A stretch of DNA of 64,000 bases from CAWGOF01 sp963824225 (GCA_963824225.1 CAWGOF010000001.1:186001-250000), one strand, 5' to 3'; positions 7,861 through 17,128 are shown, counted from the stretch's first letter. A program made the numbers and translations. Notes: generated by a model from the sequence alone, not told the origin.

Positions 7861-9287
7861 GGGAATGTCCCATCGGCCGTTGAAAGTGACGAGCGGTTCC
7901 GACACCGGTTCTACGCGACCTGCTGGGCACTGTCCAGCGTGTTCTGGTTGACGATGGCTTCGAGAGCGGCGATCAGCTGAGGCATCTCCTTGTGACCCCT
8001 GACGCGGCGGAATCGCTTCTCGGCCTCGGCGAGTGCGGTCACGCACCACCGACGGGCCATCGTTCCACTGCGCCAGTTTTTGACGTTGCGCACGACCCGC
8101 TGGATCGTCCCCTGGAGATTCTCGATCGGATTCGTCGACCGCAGCGTCCGCAGCAGCCCGCCACCGAGACCGAGCCGGATCACCGTGAGGGTTTCGTCGA
8201 GTCCCTCACGGATCGATCGGGCAGCGTCGGGATGATCGTCGTCGAGACGCGTGGCCAACTGCTGCAGGCGATGCCGAGCCGTGTCGACCTTACCCGACTT
8301 CCACGCTCGGACGATCGCAGCCTTCACCCACGCACGACGGTTTTCCGGGAGGTGCTCGGCGACGTTGCGCAGCTTGTGGATCTGGCAGCGCTGCACAATC
8401 GCCCACTCGCCAAACGTCGTTCGAATCGCCTTGCGCAGCCCCTTGCCGCCGTCGATCACGAACAGCCGTGCCCGCTCGACCACCAGCCCCCGATCGATGA
8501 GGTCCCGGAACAGCGAGCGGCACACCTGCTCGCTCTCGGTCGTCCCCACGGCGACGCCCAAGACGTGCTTCTTGCCCGACGTGTCGATCCCCAGCGCGAC
8601 CAACAGCATGTGATCGCCGAGCGCGGTCCCGTCGATCAGGAGCACCGGCAGGTCGATCCCTTCGAGCGAACGCGACAGGAACGACTGGGTCTGCTGCGTC
8701 GTGCGGGCCTGGAACTGTCGGCTCACGCTCGATCGGCGAGTCCCACGTGCCGACACACCCGCCGGCAACGGCTCGAGGCTCCGCTCGTAGCCCCGTTGGC
8801 TGACCCCGAGCAGGATCTGCTCGACGACACGATCCCGCAGCGGATCCTCGTCGGCCATTCGACGCCAGGTCCCCAGCTCAATCTCCTCACCCTCGATGCT
8901 TCGGATCCGCGGCTTCTTCACGCGAATCTTTCGCCCTCCGAACACCAGACGGCCCTCGTCGTGTCCGTGTCGGTAGGCTCGCCGATCCGGCATCGGCTGG
9001 TGCTTGGGGCCACAGATCGTGGCCCGATCGTCCTCCAGCATCTCGGTGAACACCTCGAGGCCGGCGGTCAGGACGAGCTCGCGCAGCGCCGTTCGGGCGT
9101 CCAGGATCACCCCGACGAGCCGAGATTGTCTCGTCGGAGCCGACCTCCCCGGGCCAAACGTGCCTTTCGCGGAAGCCTTCCTCGTGCGATTCTTCCTCAT
9201 GGCGGTGGTCTCCTTGTTTCATGCAACCCGATGATGTCATCGGGTCGGAGACCGCCGTCAACTTTCAACGCTCAGAGGGACATCGCC
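7861..9287 (-). mobile_element. IS256-family insertion sequence, copy 2
   Basis: A 1427-bp element in inverted orientation relative to copies 1 and 3. Ends read GGGAATGTCCC at 7861 and GGGACATCGCC at 9287. The 9-bp target duplication CGTGAACAG lies at 7852-7860 and 9288-9296. It interrupts the RHS gene in the conserved core just before the toxin domain. Confidence 0.95.
7911..9200 (-). CDS. IS256-family transposase (copy 2)
   Basis: A 429-residue protein identical to those at 785-2074 and 20030-21319, with DDE residues in LLIDGTAL, FVIDGGKGL and NPIENLQG. It is intact, with the same upstream AAGGAGACCACC ribosome site. It lies antiparallel to copy 1, so recombination between the two would invert the 5.7-kb segment between them. 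Confidence 0.95.
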   Translation of the reverse strand: MRKNRTRKASAKGTFGPGRSAPTRQSRLVGVILDARTALRELVLTAGLEVFTEMLEDDRATICGPKHQPMPDRRAYRHGHDEGRLVFGGRKIRVKKPRIRSIEGEEIELGTWRRMADEDPLRDRVVEQILLGVSQRGYERSLEPLPAGVSARGTRRSSVSRQFQARTTQQTQSFLSRSLEGIDLPVLLIDGTALGDHMLLVALGIDTSGKKHVLGVAVGTTESEQVCRSLFRDLIDRGLVVERARLFVIDGGKGLRKAIRTTFGEWAIVQRCQIHKLRNVAEHLPENRRAWVKAAIVRAWKSGKVDTARHRLQQLATRLDDDHPDAARSIREGLDETLTVIRLGLGGGLLRTLRSTNPIENLQGTIQRVVRNVKNWRSGTMARRWCVTALAEAEKRFRRVRGHKEMPQLIAALEAIVNQNTLDSAQQVA

Positions 9288-12192
9288 CGTGAACAGCCAC
9301 GGATTCCCGATCGCCGTCCCGCCGATCGAGTTGCCGGCGCCGTCGAAGAAGAGCGGCTTCCCGAAGTCTTCGTACTCGTAGCGTTCGACCGCCGCGCCCG
9401 TCCCGTCACTCGCGGCCATCACACTGTACAGGTCGTCTGCGTGGAAGTACGAACTCGCGCTACCGCGTTGCATTTGCAGCACTTCGTCAATGTAGCTTCC
9501 GTAGACATAGGTGGCAAGGATGGCCCCAGGACCGTCCCGTTCCTCGATTTCCCGCCATCCGTCGAAGAGATACCGCGTGACCGAGGATCCCACCGTCTTC
9601 TGGATCCTTCGGCCCAGGGCGTCATAGGCGAGCTGGACTGAGCCGCTGGCAGCCGTCACGACCTGGTTCCTGTAGTCGTAGCTCGAGCCCTGGAGGTTCC
9701 CGTTCCTGTCGTAGGTACGGGAGTCGAACGGTGTCGTTGTGTACTGGTTCATCTGGGCATCTGCGGGCTCAGTAGGCGGCGTAGTCGACGTCATCGTGTA
9801 GGTGCCGGGGTCCGGGCCGCCCGTCACCGTTGTTCGATTGCCCACACCATCGAGCCCGTAGCTCGTCACACCGCCAGGCGTCTTGGTCGTCTGCTTCAGC
9901 CGATAGGCCGAATCGTAGGCATAGTCGTGGATGAGCTGCGGGCCGCCCGAGCGAAGATCCCGGCGACGCGTCTTGTTGCTCATCCCGTCCCAGATGTAGC
10001 TCCGGTCATCGAGAATCGCTCCGTTCGAGATCTTCGTGTGAGTCGTCCCGACGACTCTCTTTGCGCCGTCGTACTGGTAGTTCAGCCGGGTGCCATTGCC
10101 GAAGTCGCGTCGCGTGACGCGCCCCGGGCCGAGGTACTGGTAGGTCGCGACCGTCCCGCTTCCGTCCGAAATCGTCCCGGGCCGATCGAGAACGTCAAAC
10201 GTCTGCGTGACGGCACGGCCGCCCGGATAGGTCAAGGACGTGAGGTTGCCGACACCATCGAAGACGCGAATCGTCACGGCCGTTCCCGCAGAATCGGTGC
10301 ACGTCGCGGTCGTGTTCCACCCGATGGTCTCCGAGGTCGGGCTCGACAGCGAATCGATCCCCTGGGTCACGACCGAATCGTTGTCCTCCGCCCGTACGAT
10401 TCGCGACAGGCCATCGTAGGCAAAGGTCTCGCATGTGGTGCCGACAATTCCGCTGGCCAGACTGACCGACGTCGTTGTCCTTCGATTCAGGAGGTCATAG
10501 CCCCAGGTAACGACCGTGCCGTTGCCGTCGGTCATCGTCAGCTGGTTATCGTGGGTATCGAACGTCGAGCTGGTCGTACTCTGATCGGCGAAGGTCGTCG
10601 TCTCGAGTCGATCTAGAGCGTCGTACCCGTAGGTCGTAACGTTCCCGTTGTCGTCGGTCTGCGAGATCAGGCGCGACGAGTCGTCCCATGCCTGGCCCGT
10701 CACAATCGTGTCCGTCGCCGAAGTCGCTCCGGTCCCGTCGCTCGTCAGGATCCTCGTCGTAAGCACGAGTCGATTCAGGCCGTCGTATGCATAGCGGACC
10801 TCGTTCCCGGGACTCGACTGACTCGACCGCAGCGCGTCGAGCACCGTCGTCTGGTTGCTGCGAGAGTCGTACTTGTAGTCGACCACGTTGCCGAGGGCAT
10901 CCTCGACCCGGATGATCCGGTCGAGGCCATCGAAGGCGTACTCCGTCACGATCGTCTGGTCGAAGCTACCACCCAGGTCCGACCGATCAACTTCGGTCTC
11001 CGAAATGACATTCGAGTTGAGGTCGTAGCCGTAGGTAACGGTGTTGCTCTTGGCGTCAGTGACCGTCGCCACACGGTTAGCCGTGTCGTACGCAAGGTTC
11101 GTTTCGTGCCCGTTGTCGTCGGTGACCTGCTCGACCTGGGAATTGTCCGTGTACTCCGTCTGCGTTAGAGCGACTCCGTCCCCGATCTGCGACTGATCGC
11201 TCTTGAAGTGCTTGACCTGGTCCTGGGTCTTCCGGTCCATGTCGTCGAATACACTCGTCGCTTCGTAGAGCCGGACGTTTCCGGAGCCGCCGGTTACGTC
11301 GGTGAGCTCGCCGTTTATTTTCTTGAGGGTCTGGTTTCCGTTCGCGTCGTACTGATAGGTCGTCACATTCGCCATCGGATCTGTGGTCGTGAGAACACGG
11401 TTGTAGCCATCGTAGGTGTGGGTCGTGGTCCGTGGGCTGTTCTCCGTCCCCTGGCTCGACGTCTTGATGTTGCGGTTCCCGTCGTAGTCGAGTTGCGTCG
11501 TGGAGTGATTGGTGGAGTCCGACTCCGCCCGGATTTCCTTGAACACCAGATCGCGCTCGTCGTAGAGCGTCTTCAGGGTGTTCGCAGCCTGACGTCCCTC
11601 GACAGCCTCGCCGAACTTCACGAGCGTCCGGTTGCGATTGTCGTCGTACTGATACTCGGTCGTGGCGAACTGCCCCGTCGGCAGCCCCGTACAGACTGGG
11701 AGATTCGTTGTGCCGGGGATCGTCCCCGTGTAGTCCGTCACCTCTTGGCATGTCCGCACCGGGTTGTTCAGGATCTCGTACTCGGTCAGGGTCGTGAAAT
11801 GTGTGTTTCCCGACGATGGCACTTGTCCTTGGTCATTCAGGTTCTGGACATCGACGCGGACGATGTTGTTGTTCGCGTCGTAGTAGATGTCGCGCTGGTA
11901 ACGCGCGCCTCCGCTCGACACCTCCCGTGATGTCTCCTCGACCACCTGGTTCAACTCATTCACTTCGAAGAGGGTGTCATTGCCCTTGGGGTCGACGATC
12001 CGCGTAACGTTCCCGACGAGGTCGTACTCATAGGTCGTCGTCAGTTCGAAGTTGTTCGCGTCGACTATCTCGTCCTTCAGGTACCCGAACTGCGTCCCCG
12101 GCCCGTAGTACGTGAGCTCGTCCCGACGACGCTGGCCACTGCCGTTGTCGGGCCACACGTGCGCGGTGGGTTGGCCGAACTGGTTGTGCTCC

Positions 12193-13368
12193 TCACGAAA
12201 TCTTTCTCTGTCGGAAGACCGAAACTGGTGGAGTAATTCGCCTCCTTCGGATAAAGAGAAAGCCCTGGTCCATAAGCGCGCGGCTGAGCGCGATGCGATC
12301 GATCGATGCCTGTTCACGATGCTGCAGGTGTGCCATCGGCAGCAGTCCACGCTGAGTGTACTCCTCGGCGGCGAAGCGGGCGCGGGTTTCTTCGAAGCGC
12401 ACACGCTCGGTGTCGGTCAGCGGGAGACGCGCGAGCCACGCTTCCTGCGGAGTCGGAAAGCCGAGGCCGTGCGGTCGACCGGTCTCGTTGGCCTGGCGCA
12501 CCGCGGCCTCGACGTCGTCACACGTCCACTCGCCCGGGTGATCGTTCGTCGCGGCACGCCAGAAGGCTCGCACCTTGATCGAGCCAATTCCGGCCTCGAC
12601 GGCACCGTTGTAGCGCGGCGTTCCCTCGGGCGAGTAGAGCGCGTGGACCCCATGGCGCTCGAGGAGATCCCGGACCTCCTGCGAGACGAAGGCCGATCCG
12701 TTGTCGCTCTTGAGCACGAGCGGCCGGCCCAGGCAGCGGAAGAGCGACTCGAGCACCCAGACCACGACCGTTGCCTTCTCGCTGAGGCTCGGCATGGCGC
12801 ACAGCACCTTCCCCGAGGCCAGATCACGCACGACGAGCAGCTTGGTGTACAGGCCCTCGATCGGCGCCGGCGGGTCGGTGAAGTCGATGGCCCACACGGC
12901 ACCAGCCCGGGTCCAGCGCAGCATGTGGACGACCCAGGCCTTCCGACGCCGGTAGATGTCGCGGCAGCGACGCTGCATCTCGACGATCGCCGCACGGGCC
13001 ATGTCCGGGCAGAGACTCCGGAGCGTCGGGAGCCCCACCTGCGGTCCCATCAGGCCGAAGATCGCCAGGAAGTCCCACAGCTGAGCCCGATCGACCGGAT
13101 CCACTGGGCGACCTCGCGGCTGCGGCTCGAGCCGATTCTCCGTCCAGCGCTGGCGCCACACGCCGAGCGTCGAGGCATCGAGCCCCAGCCGCTCGGCGGC
13201 CTGGGTCAAGGACAGCCCACGCCTGCGGGCCCACCGCATAAACACGAGCGCCGAGACGCGGACGAGCCTCTCGGCCCGCCGCCGGCGTCGTTGCCGGCGC
13301 GGACCGCGCCGCTCCCGTTCGAGCCGACGCGGCTCGCGCGCTTCGAGCACGGTCTGGATGCGTCTCAT
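12193..13368 (-). CDS. DDE (rve-fold) transposase, last gene of the four-gene element
   Basis: 391 residues. An N-terminal basic and HTH region (GLSLTQAAERLGLDASTLGVWRQRW) precedes an integrase-core domain with Asp in WAIDFTDPP, Asp in LVLKSDNGSAF and Glu in NGAVEAGIGSIK. It is the fourth gene of an operon whose members overlap; its ATG overlaps the stop of the preceding HTH gene (ATGA at 13365-13368). The stop codon (12193-12195) lies just outside the 11-bp terminal inverted repeat, so it may come from the target. Close in type to IS481/IS3 integrase-core proteins but not assigned to a named IS family. Confidence 0.8.
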   Translation of the reverse strand: MRRIQTVLEAREPRRLERERRGPRRQRRRRRAERLVRVSALVFMRWARRRGLSLTQAAERLGLDASTLGVWRQRWTENRLEPQPRGRPVDPVDRAQLWDFLAIFGLMGPQVGLPTLRSLCPDMARAAIVEMQRRCRDIYRRRKAWVVHMLRWTRAGAVWAIDFTDPPAPIEGLYTKLLVVRDLASGKVLCAMPSLSEKATVVVWVLESLFRCLGRPLVLKSDNGSAFVSQEVRDLLERHGVHALYSPEGTPRYNGAVEAGIGSIKVRAFWRAATNDHPGEWTCDDVEAAVRQANETGRPHGLGFPTPQEAWLARLPLTDTERVRFEETRARFAAEEYTQRGLLPMAHLQHREQASIDRIALSRALMDQGFLFIRRRRITPPVSVFRQRKIS

Positions 13369-13808
13369 GTGCCGCTCCCAGAGCCGTCCGATCGACCGAG
13401 CAAGAGCCGTCGTGCGGCTCGGGCTTTTTTTTTGATCTCAGAGCGTGCCTTGGCCGTCAGCACGTGCGGCATCGCGAGCGCCAGTTCGGTCCGCACGAGC
13501 GAGCCGTGCAGCTCGAAGCGTAGCTCTTCGTTCTCGCGCTCGAGCGCAGCCAGGCGCTCGGGGTCGACGGCCTGGGCCTCGCGCTTCGGCCGGCCCGAGG
13601 CTCCAGGAGCCAGGCCCTCGAGTGCCGACTCGAGCGCCGCGCGCCGCAGCTCGTGAAACCGTGACTCGCTCACGCCGAGCTCGGCACAAGCCTCCTCGAT
13701 CGTCCGCTCGCCCGACACCGTCTCGAGCACGACGCGCAGCCGGCGCTTGGCTTCCGCGTCCCCAGCGAGCCGACCCACCTGCTCCACACCACCAGGTCGA
13801 CGTCCCAT
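13365..13808 (-). CDS. Small HTH/coiled-coil protein of the four-gene element
   Basis: About 147 residues from ATG 13808 (the frame is open to 13865, but that would overlap the upstream gene). It has a transposase-OrfA-like HTH (TIEEACAELGVSESRFHELRRAA), then a short coiled-coil segment (ERLAALERENEELRFEL), and a basic tail with KKKARAARR. Its stop overlaps the start of the DDE transposase at 13368. By analogy with IS3 OrfA it may bind element ends; that role is inferred. Confidence 0.7.
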   Translation of the reverse strand: MGRRPGGVEQVGRLAGDAEAKRRLRVVLETVSGERTIEEACAELGVSESRFHELRRAALESALEGLAPGASGRPKREAQAVDPERLAALERENEELRFELHGSLVRTELALAMPHVLTAKARSEIKKKARAARRLLLGRSDGSGSGT

Positions 13809-13824
13809 GGCTCCCCCTACACGT

Positions 13825-14337
13825 TCACGAGGCCACGCTCGACTCGGCCGCTGCCGGAGAAGCATCCGACGGCGCCTCGGTCACCGTCTCCTGCAACGCT
13901 TCGACCAACGCTTCGACCACCTTGCTCGCACGCACCATCGCTCGGCGCGTACGGCGCTTTTTCTTTCCGTCGGGCTCCGCCTTCGTCTTCTCCTCCCGCC
14001 GCAACGGCGGCAAACCGACCGTCCGTTGCGCCGAGCGCACGAGCGCCTGCGCGCGCTTGAGCTCGCGCTCGAGATGCGCCTTCTCGCGCTCGAGCACCCC
14101 GAGCATCGCCTCGGGGCCTCGGCGCCGGCCGCGCGGCCGCGGCTCGAGCGCCGACACGAGCCCCTGCAGCGCACGCTCCTCGAGCTGGTAGTAGCGGTTC
14201 ATCGAGATCCCGAGCGCTTCGCTTGCCTCCTGCGGTCCGCGCAGTCCCGCGAGGCCCTCGAGAATCCCTGCCGCAAGCCGCTTCGCTGCACTGCTGCCCC
14301 GGAGCTTCCTCGCCGATCGACAGGCTCGCCGCTTCAC
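13825..14337 (-). CDS. Second HTH/coiled-coil protein of the four-gene element
   Basis: About 170 residues from GTG 14337, which overlaps the stop of the upstream transposase (GTGA). The HTH lies in GPQEASEALGISMNRYYQLEERAL, followed by a coiled coil (VLEREKAHLERELKRAQALV) and a Lys/Arg-rich stretch (EEKTKAEPDGKKKRRTRRA). It has the same overall architecture as the protein encoded at 13365-13808 but little identity, suggesting old duplication or two separate DNA-binding partners, one per transposase. Confidence 0.7.
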   Translation of the reverse strand: MKRRACRSARKLRGSSAAKRLAAGILEGLAGLRGPQEASEALGISMNRYYQLEERALQGLVSALEPRPRGRRRGPEAMLGVLEREKAHLERELKRAQALVRSAQRTVGLPPLRREEKTKAEPDGKKKRRTRRAMVRASKVVEALVEALQETVTEAPSDASPAAAESSVAS

Positions 14338-15782
14338 GACGCGGGCTCCGCGTCGGGCGTCGTAGTGGCGGACCCGGTGGTCGTCACCGCGTCTTCGCTC
14401 GTCGGGCGAGCCTCCTCCAGCTCCGCACCGTCGAGCAGCACCTCGGGACCGCACGTCACGGCCACGGGCGTCGGCCACTCGAAGCTCTCGCCCGGCTCGC
14501 CACGACGGCCCGTCGCTTCGAGATCGACCTCCTCACGCGTCCCGTCCTTGCGCGTCAGGATCACCCGTCCGCCCTCGCCGTGCAGCGAGATCCCTTCCCC
14601 TCCGACGCGGCCCGCAAGGTAGAACGCCTGCCGCGGGATCCCGTCCCGCGCCAGGTCCGCAGCGTTTGCGGCCACGCGCTCGGCGAGCGCCTTCTGCACC
14701 TCGGGTGCGGCCTCGAAGTACCGATCCGCAGGGACGAGATTCTCGATCCCCTGATTCGGTCGCTGGAAGTTGTAGGAATCGATGAAGAGCCCGACGCGAC
14801 GCCGTGCGTCTTCGATCGACGAAAACACCGCCCCCTCGACGCACTCCCGCCACAGCGTGCCCCAGAAACGCTCGGTCTTCCCCAGCGTCTGCGGATGGCG
14901 CGGTCGCGACACGACGTGCCGGATCCCGCGCCGCTCGAGCAGCTTCGTGAACGCGCTCTTCCCGCGCCAGGTCACGTACTGCGGCCCGTTGTCCGTCAGC
15001 ACCTCCTCGGGCGCACCGAAGTTGCGGATCCCGGCCTCGAGCACCTCCCGCACGAGCGCACCCGACGCCGTCGCGTGCAGCCCATAGCCCACGACGAAGC
15101 GCGAGTGGTCGTCGAGAAACACGACCAGGTGCACCCGCCGATTCTCGCGCTTGAGCAGGAAGGTGAAAAGGTCCGTCTGCCACAGCTGGTTCGGCTTCGC
15201 CCGCTCGAAGCTGCGCGGCTCGGCCGGGTGCGGCCGCGTCTGAAGCTCGGCCGCCTCGTACCCCTCTTCCTCGAGCACGCGCAGGATCGCACCGGCCGAC
15301 GCCGCGAAGCCCTCGCCCCGCAACAGCATCGCGTGGATCCGCTCCGAGCCCCAGTCGGGATGGGTCTCCTTCATCAGCAGGATCGCGCGCCGCGTCGCCT
15401 CGGGAAGCTTGCTCCCCTTCGGCATCCCACGCGGATGGTCCGACAGCCCCTCGGGCCCCAGGGCATCGAACCGCCGACGCCACGCATTCAGCGTGTGCGG
15501 CGAAACCTGCACGATCTTCGAAAACTCGGAAGCCGGAAGCGCCGACCGCTTCCACGCGTCGAGCACCAGAAACCGCTCCTCCGCCGTCAGCGTCGACCGC
15601 GTCTCCGGCTCCGGCGCTCGACGAATCGGTGCCTTCCGCCGCACCTTCAGGCGGCGGACTGGCGGCGCTCCCGCCTCGCCGTCAGCGACCCCGCCGCCCG
15701 CGTCGGCTCCCTCACCGCGGGCACTTCCCACGCCAATCGGACCAGCCGATTCCTCGATCCCGTCCGACGATCCGTTCGACAT
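14334..15782 (-). CDS. DDE (rve-fold) transposase, first gene of the four-gene element
   Basis: 482 residues. An HTH near residues 75-110 (ALPASEFSKIVQVSPHTLNAWRRRF) is followed by a second winged region, then an integrase core with Asp in LWQTDLFTF, Asp in VLTDNGPQYV and Glu in TLGKTERFWGTLW. The C-terminal tail of about 130 residues after the core is rich in acidic and Thr/Ala residues. It differs clearly from the transposase encoded at 12193-13368; two distinct DDE enzymes in one IS-sized operon is unusual. The start at ATG 15782 is preceded by the subterminal repeat. Confidence 0.82.
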   Translation of the reverse strand: MSNGSSDGIEESAGPIGVGSARGEGADAGGGVADGEAGAPPVRRLKVRRKAPIRRAPEPETRSTLTAEERFLVLDAWKRSALPASEFSKIVQVSPHTLNAWRRRFDALGPEGLSDHPRGMPKGSKLPEATRRAILLMKETHPDWGSERIHAMLLRGEGFAASAGAILRVLEEEGYEAAELQTRPHPAEPRSFERAKPNQLWQTDLFTFLLKRENRRVHLVVFLDDHSRFVVGYGLHATASGALVREVLEAGIRNFGAPEEVLTDNGPQYVTWRGKSAFTKLLERRGIRHVVSRPRHPQTLGKTERFWGTLWRECVEGAVFSSIEDARRRVGLFIDSYNFQRPNQGIENLVPADRYFEAAPEVQKALAERVAANAADLARDGIPRQAFYLAGRVGGEGISLHGEGGRVILTRKDGTREEVDLEATGRRGEPGESFEWPTPVAVTCGPEVLLDGAELEEARPTSEDAVTTTGSATTTPDAEPAS

Positions 15783-15870
15783 CCCGTCCTCCCACTCGCG
15801 GCCTCCCGGCCGCTCGAAGAAGGAGGGAATTCCTCCACCGATTTACTGCATCATGTCAGGAAAGATTTCG

Positions 15871-16101
15871 GGAAGCAGGACAGCCGCAGGTGCGAGCAAC
15901 GAGGGCGATCCGACTGCCAACCTGCCGGACTGCAAGCCGCTGGAGAGCCCGATCGGCAAGGTCGATTTCGAGATGCGATTGACCATGACGAACGATGGCT
16001 TTCAGATGGAGGTCTCGGACAAGGGCTCCAACACGAGCGCGACGTCAACCTCGCTGTGGTCCGAGGTCTACCGGAGAATGAGCCGAGCGAATGGCCGGTA
16101 A
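15871..16101 (+). pseudogene. 3' fragment of an unrecognised gene cut by the four-gene element
   Basis: An open plus-strand frame continues from inside the element end to TAA 16101. The last about 75 residues (including GKVDFEMRLTMTNDGFQME and the ending RRMSRANGR) look like real protein. The 5' part is missing. It is followed by another dispersed tail repeat (T2). No family recognised. Confidence 0.4.
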
Positions 16102-16120
16102 TAACGCTAGCGGTGGACCG

Positions 16121-16167
16121 AACGGCGTTCTCAGCGGCAGGGACCCGGCGGCGCTGCCGGGGTGCGA
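16121..16167 (+). repeat. Dispersed tail repeat T2
   Basis: Encodes PNGVLSGRDPAALPGC followed by GAG and a stop; matches the 3' end of the secreted-protein genes ending at 412 and 33776. It is an orphan 3' tail without the rest of the gene. Confidence 0.7.
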
Positions 16168-16189
16168 GTAGAGGCGCGTGCTTGTGGGG

Positions 16190-16297
16190 ATGCGCTGGCC
16201 CCCTCCGGGGGAAGAGAAGCGATGGGCCGGTTGGTGGGGCTGGTTCGTGGTTCTCGGCTGCACGTACCTCGTGTGGAGATGGTTCTTCGGCCCCTGA
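16190..16297 (+). CDS. Possible 35-residue membrane micro-protein
   Basis: ATG 16190 to TGA 16297, Trp-rich with one hydrophobic span (GWFVVLGCTYLVWRWFFG). It sits between the two orphan tail repeats T2 and T3. The upstream GTGGGG is a weak ribosome site. Support is only composition and position. Confidence 0.25.
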   Translation: MRWPPPGEEKRWAGWWGWFVVLGCTYLVWRWFFGP

Positions 16298-16318
16298 CGC
16301 GTGTACCTACGCAATGAA

Positions 16319-16358
16319 CCTCAGCGGCAGGGACCCGGCGGCGCTGCCGGGGTGCCCA
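16319..16358 (+). repeat. Dispersed tail repeat T3
   Basis: Encodes NLSGRDPAALPGCP, then a stop within 3 nt. It is nearly identical over 35 bp to T2, 160 bp away, and to T1 and T4. Confidence 0.7.
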
Positions 16359-16386
16359 TGAACTTCGAGGCATTCCCCAGCGAACG

Positions 16387-16914
16387 CTACTCGACGCGCA
16401 CCTCGACCGTCCGGAACGCCGCCGGCAGATTGCGCGCCTGCGGATCCTTGACGCTCGCGCCGCTGAACTGGAACCCGCAGTCGCCCGCGGCGATCGCCTC
16501 GAACTCGAACACCGCGATCGTGCCGGCGCCCGAGGCACCCTCGGCCGCCCCCATGCGCGTCAGGCCGACGGCGATCGCGCCGCCGCTGCCCGTGTCGCTC
16601 GACAGGAACAGAGTGTTCGCGCCGTCCGATCCCATGAACGAGCCTTCCACTCCGGGCGGGACAAATGCGAGCACCTGTGGGTCGTAGCGGAGGAAGAACG
16701 CTATCGAGCCCACGTCTCGGGCTCCGTCAATCACGATCTCGATGGGGACCCGTCCTCCGACTGGATAGACCACGCGCGACGGCACAAGTCGAACGAGCGC
16801 AGGGCCGCCAGGGTCCTCGTCTTCTGGTGGCACGACCGTGTCGATCCCGTCCCGGCTGCAGGCGACCACCAGCAGCGCGAACAACAGCGGCAGGTGACGT
16901 AGGAACCGTGACAC
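16387..16914 (-). CDS. Lipoprotein with cohesin-like domain
   Basis: 175 residues. A type II signal peptide (LPLLFALLVVACSRDG, lipidated Cys about residue 19) is followed by one beta-sandwich domain of about 130 residues. The pattern VPIEIVIDGARDVGSIAFFL, YDPQVLAFV, a central SSDTGSGGAIAVGLTR strand pair, then GTIAVFEFEAIAAGDC matches cohesin-type carbohydrate-module scaffolding domains, which also occur in non-cellulosomal bacteria as surface adhesion modules. It probably sits in the outer membrane or periplasmic face. It is monocistronic, between T3 and a gene remnant on the other strand. Ligand unknown. Confidence 0.7.
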   Translation of the reverse strand: MSRFLRHLPLLFALLVVACSRDGIDTVVPPEDEDPGGPALVRLVPSRVVYPVGGRVPIEIVIDGARDVGSIAFFLRYDPQVLAFVPPGVEGSFMGSDGANTLFLSSDTGSGGAIAVGLTRMGAAEGASGAGTIAVFEFEAIAAGDCGFQFSGASVKDPQARNLPAAFRTVEVRVE

Positions 16915-16992
16915 TTCAGCAGGATTCTAGCGGATGGACTGCGTCGCATGCGGGATGCCGGCTGTCCACATCGCGTCCGATTCGGGACGAGA

Positions 16993-17043
16993 ATGGTCGC
17001 TATCGCAGCCGCTGTGCTCCTCGCCCCCGCCCAGGCAAGCTTG
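16993..17043 (+). pseudogene. Orphan signal-peptide remnant of the secreted-protein family
   Basis: Encodes MVAIAAAVLLAPAQASLG, closely matching the signal peptides at 30656 (AVAAVLLLAPVQASEP) and 32874 (VVAAALFVSSAQASEP). The frame then leaves the family. With T4 downstream it marks a place where a member of this family once stood. Confidence 0.45.
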
Positions 17044-17128
17044 GGCAGCCGCTTTTGCTCTAGCACCCCCCGCCATGCGATCGCTTCTCGCGGTACTCGT
17101 TCTCGGTTCGGCGTACACTGATCCCCAC

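Larger units (their letters stand above)
7210..12195 (-). pseudogene. RHS/YD-repeat toxin gene with DUF2778 (Tlde1-like) C-terminus, 5'-truncated and split by IS256 copy 2
   Basis: From about 12195 down to 9288 the frame encodes more than 20 YD repeats (YDLVGNVTRI, YDANGNQTLKK, YGYDALDRLETT and similar), then resumes after the IS at 7860. Removing the IS and one CGTGAACAG copy gives NPWLFTGRRYEAETGLYFYR, followed by YLDPRAGRFTTRDRLG, the RHS core end. The toxin domain (about 130 residues) has GYSGINAGRNNPWLDYVEDT, GPIPRGAW, a His in FLVHGDNATHD and STGCVI, the pattern of DUF2778/Tlde1 L,D-transpeptidase-like effectors. The N-terminus is lost at the four-gene element at 12196. RHS proteins deliver C-terminal toxins to competitors. 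Confidence 0.85.
12196..15870 (-). mobile_element. Four-gene transposable element with two DDE transposases
   Basis: About 3675 bp. Perfect 11-bp terminal inverted repeats CGAAATCTTTC (12196-12206) and GAAAGATTTCG (15860-15870). Subterminal matching blocks are GGTGGAGTAATTCGCCTCCTTC on the left and, inverted, GGAGGGAATTCCTCCACC on the right. All four genes run on the minus strand with GTGA or ATGA overlaps or short gaps. No direct repeat is visible in the flanks, and the two flanks come from different genes (RHS on the left, an unrelated plus-strand gene on the right), so an adjacent deletion or rearrangement probably followed insertion. Confidence 0.75.

Noticed and set aside
12190..15875. 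Target-site duplication for the four-gene element
   Set aside because: The flanks TCCTCA and GGAAGCA share no direct repeat; only the inverted GAAATCTTTC/GAAAGATTTC was found and assigned to the element ends.
14223..16361. 712-codon plus-strand ORF opposite the four-gene element
   Set aside because: Antisense to two well-supported transposon genes and without protein-like composition.
16934..17074. N-terminal 47 codons of the frame starting at 16934
   Set aside because: They overlap, in another frame, the signal-peptide remnant at 16993 and lack protein character; later ATGs at 17075 or 17129 are preferred.
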